A stretch of 12,238 bases of DNA, taken from NCBI GenBank assembly GCA_934255435.1, contig CAKQNZ010000052.1:1-12238 (forward strand), in the 5' to 3' direction. Each line of letters starts with the position of its first letter. The stretch's first letter is position 1. Both the position numbers and the translations under genes were made by a program. Under the pieces are notes generated by a model. The model saw only the letters and a list, made by a program, of their open reading frames with translations, did not search any database and was not told the DNA's origin. This document shows positions 6,823 through 12,238 of this stretch, piece by piece. Origin of the DNA: an uncultured Clostridia bacterium. GTDB lineage: Bacteria > Bacillota > Clostridia > Peptostreptococcales > Anaerovoracaceae.

Positions 6823-6872
6823 GCAGAGGTAAACTCTGCATTTATTAAGAATATAGGTTAGCAAAAACTAAC
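6823..6872 (+). promoter_or_regulatory. Two operator-like palindromes in the ABC operon leader
   Basis: GCAGAG-GTAAA-CTCTGC (6823-6839) sits at about +3 to +19 relative to the predicted start, the position of a classical blocking operator. A second dyad, GTTAG-CAAAAA-CTAAC (6857-6872), lies between it and the ribosome site. Its first 12 bases (6857-6868) differ at one position from 1441-1452 in the TetR leader. Either could be a protein site or a small mRNA hairpin. Confidence 0.5.
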
Positions 6873-6887
6873 TCAAGGGAGGTAAAT

Positions 6888-7595
6888 ATGGATAAACCAC
6901 TGATACAGTTTAAGGATGTCGTGCGTGTATACGGCAGCGGTGAAGGAAAGCAGGTCGCTGTGGACCACGTCAGCTTTGAAATAGAAAAAGGAGAATTCGT
7001 CGTGATACTGGGGCCTTCCGGTGCAGGAAAGTCAACAGTGCTGAACATGCTGGGCGGCATGGATACGCCGGACGAGGGCAAAGTCATCGTCGCAGGCAAT
7101 GAGGTCTCTGCCATGAACGACCGTCAGCTTTCTGATTACCGCGGAGAGTACATCGGGTTCATTTTCCAGTTCTACAATCTGCTGCCGAGCCTTACAGCGC
7201 TGGAAAACGTGTCCCTTACAAAGAGCATCGTGAAAAAAGCTCTTGATCCGCTTGAAATGCTTAAGAAAGTAGGTCTTGAGCAGCATCGTGACAAGTTCCC
7301 GTCCCAGATGTCAGGAGGAGAGCAGCAGAGAGTTTCCATAGCAAGGGCTCTGGCAAAGGATCCTGCTATAATCCTGGGAGACGAGCCTACAGGTGCGCTG
7401 GATTCAAAGACAGGTGTGACCGTCCTGGAGCTGCTGCAGGAAATGAGCCGTGAGGGAGGCAATACCGTGATTATCGTCACCCTCATTGCTGATAGTGCCA
7501 AGTGTGCGGACAAGGTGATCCGTATGAAGAACGGCGGTATAGACAGTATCGGGATCAATGAACATCCTGCATCTGTAAAGGAGGTCAGCTGGTAA
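6888..7595 (+). CDS. ABC transporter ATP-binding protein, MacB/LolD-like, with altered H-loop
   Basis: The 235-residue ATPase has Walker A GPSGAGKST (42-50), Q-loop Q94, signature SGGEQQR (142-148), Walker B ILGDE (162-166) and D-loop GALD (169-172). These place it with the MacB/LolD/YtrE-like subunits that drive FtsX-type permeases. The switch region reads IVTLIADSAKCADKVIRMKNG (196-216), where relatives have VTHN: His is Leu at 199 (codon CTC, 7482-7484) and Asn is Ile at 200. Both differ from the usual residue by one A-to-T change. Loss of the switch His usually weakens ATP hydrolysis, so activity may be reduced. Asp in place of the commonest Ala before the Walker B DE is not seen; that position is Gly164. 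A strong AGGGAGGT site precedes the ATG. Its stop overlaps the permease start by one base. Confidence 0.9.
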   Translation: MDKPLIQFKDVVRVYGSGEGKQVAVDHVSFEIEKGEFVVILGPSGAGKSTVLNMLGGMDTPDEGKVIVAGNEVSAMNDRQLSDYRGEYIGFIFQFYNLLPSLTALENVSLTKSIVKKALDPLEMLKKVGLEQHRDKFPSQMSGGEQQRVSIARALAKDPAIILGDEPTGALDSKTGVTVLELLQEMSREGGNTVIIVTLIADSAKCADKVIRMKNGGIDSIGINEHPASVKEVSW

Positions 7596-10081
7596 TGCTG
7601 CTGAGAAAGACACTGAGGGAAATAAGGAAAAACTGCGGGCAGTTCATTTCCATATTCCTGCTGGCGGCGATAGCCATAATGCTGTTCACCACATTCCAGA
7701 GCAGCACTACAGGGGCCGACATAGCTTTCAGCCGGATGGGAAATAAGACAAATATCGCAGATGTATGGATGTACGGAGAGGATTTCAGAAGCAGCGATCT
7801 GAAAGCTGTAAGGAAGCTGGATGATGTGAAGGACGCTCAGCTCCGGACATCTGTGACAGCCAAGTCTGTGAAGCAGGGCAACGCCCAGGTGGATGTCTAT
7901 CTGCTGGATGAAAACAGAGTATCGAAACCTGAACTCATTGACGGCAGGGACTTCGATGATGAAGATACGGACGGTCTGTGGCTGTCTGTGACCTTTGCAA
8001 AGGCATGGGATCTCAAGGTGGGAGACCGCTTCGCATACAAATACAACGGCGTGACTGTGGAAAAGACTATCCGGGGACTGATAGCTTCACCGGAATACAT
8101 ATATCAGTGTGCCTCGGAGGATCTTGACACAGATCTGAAGAATATAGCTTATGTCTGGATGCCTTACAAGGGCTTCCCGGTGAGAAAGTATATCGAAAGC
8201 CAGATAAAAAGCGGCAAGCTGACGGCTTCAGATATACTTGACGGCAAGGACATGGCAAAGAACACCGACGCCTTCGACAAGATGAAGGATCAGCTGAAGG
8301 CCATGGGACTCACAGCTGACGATATAACTAAGGACATGATGCTGGACTATGTCGATGATCTGTCGGACAGCAGGCTTTACGATATGCTGCCTTATACGCA
8401 GCTCATCTTCACGACAGACCGGTCGGATGTGTTCGATATGGAGAGCGAGATCTCCGACGCAATAGACGGCAACTATGCTGTATACATAGACAGTGACAGC
8501 ATACCGGGTATAAAGAAATTCCATGATGAGATGAACCAGCACAGGCAGTTCTCATTCGGGTTCTGTGCAATATTCATGCTGATAGCACTGCTGGTCATCG
8601 TGACGTCTATGAAGCGTATGGTGTCTCAGCAGCGTACACAGATAGGTACCATGAACGCCCTGGGGTTGAAAAGACACAAGATCGTGCTGCACTATGTTTC
8701 ATACAGCTTCGTAGTGTCTCTGGCGGGGTCTGTCCTGGGGCTGATACTGGGGCCTAAAGTCCTGGGACGCTGGTTCGTCGGTCTTTTCGGCAGCTGGTAT
8801 ACCGTTCCGGGGTGGCATGAAGCATATTCCTGGAACTTCATCGCAATGGCAGCCGTTACGGTCATCGTGTGCTGCCTGGCAGCATATCTCAGTTGCAGAA
8901 GACTGCTGAAAGTCCATCCGTCGGAAGCACTGAGACCGGCTCTGCCGAAAGCGGGCAAACGCTGCATATTCGAGCATCTGCCATTCTGGGGAAAACTCAG
9001 TTTCCATACACAGTACAACCTGCGTGATATTTCAAGGAGCAAGCTGCGTACTTTTATGGCTGTTTTCGGGACAGCCTGCGGTATGATGCTGACTGTATGC
9101 GGCATCGGATGCAGCGATATGCTGGACAATATGGAAAACTGGACCTTCGAGAAGCTGCAGGACTACAGCTGTGAGGCGGTCCTCAGGGAAAACATCACAG
9201 AAAAGCAGGCGGACAGAATTGCCGGACGTTATGATGGCGAGCTTGTGATGTCAGGCAGCGTTGAGATAGCTGCACAGCGCCATTCAGATCATGACAGCAG
9301 AAAGACGGGAACGCTGACAGTTACAGAGGGCAAAGGAATGTATAATGTAACTGATACATCACAGAATGTGGTAAAGCTGAAAAAAGGAACTGTGGCAGTG
9401 ACCATGAAGACTGCAGAGGCTCTGGGTCTGTCTGAGGGCGATACTGTCTGGTGGCATGTATACGACAAGAACGAATGGCACAAGTCTGAAGTGTGGCTGA
9501 TAAACAGAAATCCGGTGGTGAGCGGCCTGACTATGCTGCGAAGCGATTTTGAAAAATCCGGAGAAGATTATGAGCCGACTATGCTGGTTACTGATGAGAA
9601 GATAAAGGATGACAGCAGATACATAACAGCTGTCCATGACCGCAGGACTGTAAAGGAATCCTTCGAGTCTAACATGGAGATGATGTATCTGATGGTATAT
9701 CTGCTGATGGGATTCTCGGCACTGCTGGTGGTGATCGTACTGTACAATTCAGGCAATCTTTCCTTCAACGAGAGGGTCAGGGAGTTCGCTACGCTGAAAG
9801 TGCTGGGATACCGCAGTGAACGTATAAGGAGGCTGCTGACACTGCAGAACTTCTGGCTTTCGCTCATTGGTATACTCATCGGAGCGCCTTTCGGCAGAGT
9901 GCTGCTGCAGTACATGCTTGACAGCAACGGAGACAGCTACGACTACATTGCAGTGATAGGGACGAAGAGCTATATCATAGCGGGAGTTTTCGTACTGCTT
10001 GTTTCTGTACTGGTAAGCTTCATGTTCTCAAAACGTATAAAGAGACTTGATATGGCAGGCGCTCTCAAAGGTGCGGAATGA
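7595..10081 (+). CDS. ABC transporter permease with duplicated FtsX domains
   Basis: The 828-residue membrane protein has eight predicted helices: about 17-34, 320-338, 366-388, 414-433, 484-504, 697-717, 752-772 and 793-812. This is one anchor helix, a large extracytoplasmic domain and a three-helix FtsX module, then the same pattern again, typical of roughly 800-residue Firmicutes FtsX-type permeases. Cytoplasmic loops TQIGTMNALGLKRHKI (348-363) and REFATLKVLGYRSERI (729-744) are the expected coupling segments of each half. Such proteins act as mechanotransmitters or exporters (lipids, peptides, antibiotics); the substrate is not evident. The ATG overlaps the ATPase stop (TAATG), with AAAGGAGGT (7577-7585) as ribosome site inside the ATPase gene. 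Both halves likely come from one polypeptide, so no second permease gene is needed. No hairpin terminator follows before the 6S RNA. Confidence 0.92.
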   Translation: MLLRKTLREIRKNCGQFISIFLLAAIAIMLFTTFQSSTTGADIAFSRMGNKTNIADVWMYGEDFRSSDLKAVRKLDDVKDAQLRTSVTAKSVKQGNAQVDVYLLDENRVSKPELIDGRDFDDEDTDGLWLSVTFAKAWDLKVGDRFAYKYNGVTVEKTIRGLIASPEYIYQCASEDLDTDLKNIAYVWMPYKGFPVRKYIESQIKSGKLTASDILDGKDMAKNTDAFDKMKDQLKAMGLTADDITKDMMLDYVDDLSDSRLYDMLPYTQLIFTTDRSDVFDMESEISDAIDGNYAVYIDSDSIPGIKKFHDEMNQHRQFSFGFCAIFMLIALLVIVTSMKRMVSQQRTQIGTMNALGLKRHKIVLHYVSYSFVVSLAGSVLGLILGPKVLGRWFVGLFGSWYTVPGWHEAYSWNFIAMAAVTVIVCCLAAYLSCRRLLKVHPSEALRPALPKAGKRCIFEHLPFWGKLSFHTQYNLRDISRSKLRTFMAVFGTACGMMLTVCGIGCSDMLDNMENWTFEKLQDYSCEAVLRENITEKQADRIAGRYDGELVMSGSVEIAAQRHSDHDSRKTGTLTVTEGKGMYNVTDTSQNVVKLKKGTVAVTMKTAEALGLSEGDTVWWHVYDKNEWHKSEVWLINRNPVVSGLTMLRSDFEKSGEDYEPTMLVTDEKIKDDSRYITAVHDRRTVKESFESNMEMMYLMVYLLMGFSALLVVIVLYNSGNLSFNERVREFATLKVLGYRSERIRRLLTLQNFWLSLIGILIGAPFGRVLLQYMLDSNGDSYDYIAVIGTKSYIIAGVFVLLVSVLVSFMFSKRIKRLDMAGALKGAE

Positions 10082-10116
10082 TTTCCATTGATTACTAAAA
10101 AAATTTTATAATAACA

Positions 10117-10146
10117 GTGACTTTTTTGGTGAAAAAGTAGTATAAT
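10117..10146 (+). promoter_or_regulatory. Promoter of 6S RNA
   Basis: A perfect TATAAT (10141-10146) is preceded by GTGACT (10117-10122) at 18 bases. The expected start, 10153-10156, coincides with the first base of the 6S closing stem, which supports the assignment. Confidence 0.7.
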
Positions 10147-10153
10147 AGATAAC

Positions 10154-10335
10154 AGATCCTGAAGTGTTCGTTATGGTTCTATAATTCAACCTACATTATA
10201 ACACTGGGAGTCCGAGTTTCCGGAGAGCTTATGTCGGGCCGTCTTTGAACGGAAGACAGAAGCAGGAACAGGGCACCCCCCTATTGGAAGATAGGGCGTG
10301 AATTATTGACCGGACGGCATGTCGGGATTTTTTTT
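10154..10335 (+). ncRNA. ssrS: 6S RNA (RNA polymerase regulator)
   Basis: No ORF fits, but an RNA of about 182 bases folds as 6S. The closing stem pairs 10156-10168 with 10316-10328, 12 of 13 positions including wobbles. It contains TGTTCG (10165-10170) facing CGGCAT (10315-10320), the same pair found at the closing stem of E. coli 6S. A central open region follows, with a GGGCACC segment and a hairpin CCCTAT/ATAGGG (10279-10284 with 10291-10296), as in Firmicutes 6S. The apical arm stacks TTCC/GGAA, GCTT/AAGC and GTCTT/AAGAC (10218-10268). 6S RNA mimics an open promoter and binds housekeeping RNA polymerase in stationary phase. The closing stem plus the T-run (10328-10335) also serves as terminator. 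The ends are estimates. Confidence 0.85.
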
Positions 10336-10376
10336 ACCCTTTTTTTGATGATTTATGAAAAAATATATAAAATCCC

Positions 10377-10405
10377 TTGATTTCTGCTAAAGAATGGCAT
10401 ATTAT
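10377..10405 (+). promoter_or_regulatory. Promoter of htpG
   Basis: TTGATT (10377-10382), 17 bases, TATTAT (10400-10405). The predicted start near 10412 falls inside the CIRCE element, the standard layout for HrcA repression. Confidence 0.75.
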
Positions 10406-10409
10406 ATTG

Positions 10410-10436
10410 TTAGCACTCGAAATAACAGAGTGCTAA
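10410..10436 (+). promoter_or_regulatory. CIRCE operator (HrcA binding site)
   Basis: TTAGCACTC (10410-10418), nine bases, GAGTGCTAA (10428-10436): a perfect match to the CIRCE consensus, with one further G/C pair outside (10409 with 10437). HrcA binds CIRCE and is released on heat stress when GroE is occupied. The element overlaps the predicted htpG start of transcription and ends 29 bases before the start codon. Confidence 0.95.
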
Positions 10437-10465
10437 CAACGAGTGGATACGGAGGTATAAGATAA

Positions 10466-12238
10466 ATGGCAAAGAAACAATTCAAAGCAGAGTCCAAGAG
10501 ACTTCTGGATATGATGATCAATTCGATCTACACACATAACGAGATTTTTTTAAGAGAGCTGATCTCCAATGCCAGCGATGCTATAGACAAGCTCTATTAC
10601 AAGAGTCTGACAGACGGCAATACAGGTATATCAAGGGATGACTTTTCCATCAGGATAGAGACCGACGAGAATGCAAGGACCCTAAGGATAGAAGACAACG
10701 GCATGGGCATGACTAAAGAAGAACTGGAAAACAATCTCGGCACCATAGCAAAGAGCGGTTCCCTGGACTTCAAGTCAGACATGGAGAAAAAAGAAGACAT
10801 AGATATCATCGGACAGTTCGGTGTGGGATTCTATTCAGCTTTCATGGTCAGCGACAAAGTAAATGTTGTCAGCAAGGCGTATGGAGAGGATCAGGCGTAT
10901 GAATGGGAGTCATCCGGAGCTGACGGATATACTATAAAGGAAGCTGACAAGGAGACAAACGGTACAGTGATCACGCTGAGCCTGAAGGCTGACACTGAAG
11001 ATGAGAAATACAGCGAATATCTTGACACATACAAGATCAAGAGCCTGATAAAGAAATACTCAGACTATATCAGATACCCGATAACGATGATGGTGGAAAA
11101 GTCACGTCTCAAAGAAGGCAGCGAGGATGAATACGAGAAGTATTCCGAACTTGAGACACTGAACAGCATGGTCCCTCTCTGGAAGAGAAACAAGAGCGAG
11201 CTGACAGACGATGACTACAACAGCTTCTACAAGGAGAAGTTCTTTGATTTCACAGATCCTGCAAAAGTGATCCATACGAATGTGGAAGGCGTCGTAAGCT
11301 ATACATCACTGCTGTTCATACCGTCAAAGGCTCCATACAACTACTACAGCAAGGATTACGAGAAAGGTCTGCAGCTGTATTCATCAGGAGTACTGATCAT
11401 GGACAAGTGTGCAGATCTGCTGCCGGACTACTTCAGTTTCGTAAAGGGTCTTGTGGATTCGCAGGATCTTTCCCTGAACATTTCAAGAGAGATGCTGCAG
11501 CATGACAGGCAGCTCAAGGCTATCGCACAGCGCCTCGAAAAGAAAATAAAGAGCGAACTGCTGGAGATGCAGAGCAAAGACAGAGACAAGTATCTTGAAT
11601 TCTTCAAAAACTTCGGCATCCAGCTTAAATACGGTATCTATGACAGCTTCGGAGCCAACAAGGACAAGCTGAAGGATCTGGTGATGTTCTATTCATCTAA
11701 AGAGAAAGCTCTTGTCACACTTTCCGAATATGTCAGCAGGATGAAGCCTGATGACAAGTTCATATACTATGCATGCGGTGAAAGCATCGATAAGATAGAT
11801 AAACTCCCTCAGACAGAGCTCCTGAAGGACAAAGACTACGAGATACTGTATATGACAGACGATATAGACGAATTTGCAGTACAGATACTCCACGAGTTCG
11901 ACGGCAAGGAATTCAAGTCTGTTTCAGCAGAAGACCTTGAGATAGAAGAAACAGCCGAAGAAAAAGAAAAGGCTGAAAAACAGGCGGAAGAGAGCAAGGA
12001 TATGCTGGAGGCAATGAAGGATGCCCTGGAGGGCAAGGTAGCAGAGGTGCGCCTGTCCCAGAGACTCAAGAGCCATCCTGTATGCCTGACTACGAAGGGC
12101 GGACTTTCCATAGAAATGGAAAAAGTCCTCAACTCGATGCCGATGGATCAGAAAGTCAAGTCAGAGAGAGTCCTTGAGATCAACGCCGGACACCCTGTTC
12201 TTGAGACACTGAAAAAATCATACGAAGCAGATAAAGAC
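10466..12238 (+). CDS. htpG: Molecular chaperone HtpG (bacterial Hsp90), 3' end outside window
   Basis: The frame from the ATG at 10466 stays open for 591 codons to the window edge; HtpG is usually about 620-640 residues, so only the end is missing. The N-terminal GHKL ATPase has [11 protein letters not shown] (29-39) with catalytic E31 and Mg-ligand N35, DNGMGM (77-82), GTIAKSG (92-98) and the lid GQFGVGF (116-122). The middle domain has NISREMLQ (338-345) with the ATP-contacting R341. The dimerisation domain begins after a charged Glu/Lys linker near 490-520. HtpG is a cytosolic ATP-driven chaperone dimer. A GGAGGT site (10451-10456) nine bases upstream fixes the start. Control by CIRCE puts it in the HrcA regulon, unlike B. 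subtilis htpG. All key ATPase residues are present. Confidence 0.97.
   Translation, partial: MAKKQFKAESKRLLDMMINSIYTHNEIFLRELISNASDAIDKLYYKSLTDGNTGISRDDFSIRIETDENARTLRIEDNGMGMTKEELENNLGTIAKSGSLDFKSDMEKKEDIDIIGQFGVGFYSAFMVSDKVNVVSKAYGEDQAYEWESSGADGYTIKEADKETNGTVITLSLKADTEDEKYSEYLDTYKIKSLIKKYSDYIRYPITMMVEKSRLKEGSEDEYEKYSELETLNSMVPLWKRNKSELTDDDYNSFYKEKFFDFTDPAKVIHTNVEGVVSYTSLLFIPSKAPYNYYSKDYEKGLQLYSSGVLIMDKCADLLPDYFSFVKGLVDSQDLSLNISREMLQHDRQLKAIAQRLEKKIKSELLEMQSKDRDKYLEFFKNFGIQLKYGIYDSFGANKDKLKDLVMFYSSKEKALVTLSEYVSRMKPDDKFIYYACGESIDKIDKLPQTELLKDKDYEILYMTDDIDEFAVQILHEFDGKEFKSVSAEDLEIEETAEEKEKAEKQAEESKDMLEAMKDALEGKVAEVRLSQRLKSHPVCLTTKGGLSIEMEKVLNSMPMDQKVKSERVLEINAGHPVLETLKKSYEADKD

Noticed and set aside
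6629..6832. Possible 67-residue small protein between ftsH and the ABC operon
   Set aside because: It starts inside the ftsH terminator hairpin and runs through the consensus promoter; no ribosome site and no recognisable protein.
10154..10335. T-box or other riboswitch controlling htpG
   Set aside because: No T-box sequence or specifier-loop motif; the fold and the closing-stem sequence match 6S RNA, and htpG has its own promoter downstream.

Overview
The window looks like chromosomal DNA of a low- to mid-GC Clostridia-type Firmicute. An Oscillospiraceae/Ruminococcus-like or Lachnospiraceae relative is my guess from gene content. Supporting signs are strong AGGAGG ribosome sites, sigma-A-type promoters, frequent AGA/AGG and ATA codons, a TetR-DUF6323-DUF6179 gene set, a Firmicutes-like 6S RNA and a CIRCE heat-shock operator. 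No tRNA, rRNA, CRISPR array, insertion sequence or phage gene is visible.

Layout. (1) Positions 1-375, minus strand: a hot-dog acyl-CoA thioesterase cut off by the window edge, divergent from (2) a DUF1275/YoaK-type membrane protein (593-1333) with its own promoter and terminator. (3) 1475-3865: a tightly coupled operon of a TetR regulator and two proteins I place in DUF6323 and DUF6179, behind a promoter whose spacer is a palindrome. (4) 3942-4526: an XRE regulator fused to a desulfoferrodoxin-like iron-binding module, with its own near-consensus promoter. (5) 4740-6569: the membrane AAA+ protease FtsH, closed by a strong terminator. (6) 6570-6887: a regulatory gap holding that terminator, an unexplained structured element, a perfect consensus promoter and two palindromes. 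(7) 6888-10081: a MacB-like ABC ATPase and an 828-residue FtsX-type permease whose genes overlap by one base; the ATPase has lost the switch histidine. (8) About 10154-10335: 6S RNA. (9) 10466 to the right edge: htpG (Hsp90), with a promoter overlapping a perfect CIRCE operator, incomplete at its 3' end.

How the parts may work together. FtsH, HtpG, the iron-centre regulator and 6S RNA all belong to stress and envelope or proteome quality control, though each appears to be its own transcription unit. The TetR-DUF pair is the most clearly undescribed module. The ABC operon has the form of a repressor-controlled exporter, and its leader shares a 12-base box (11 of 12 identical) with the TetR leader, which hints at, but does not prove, cross-regulation.
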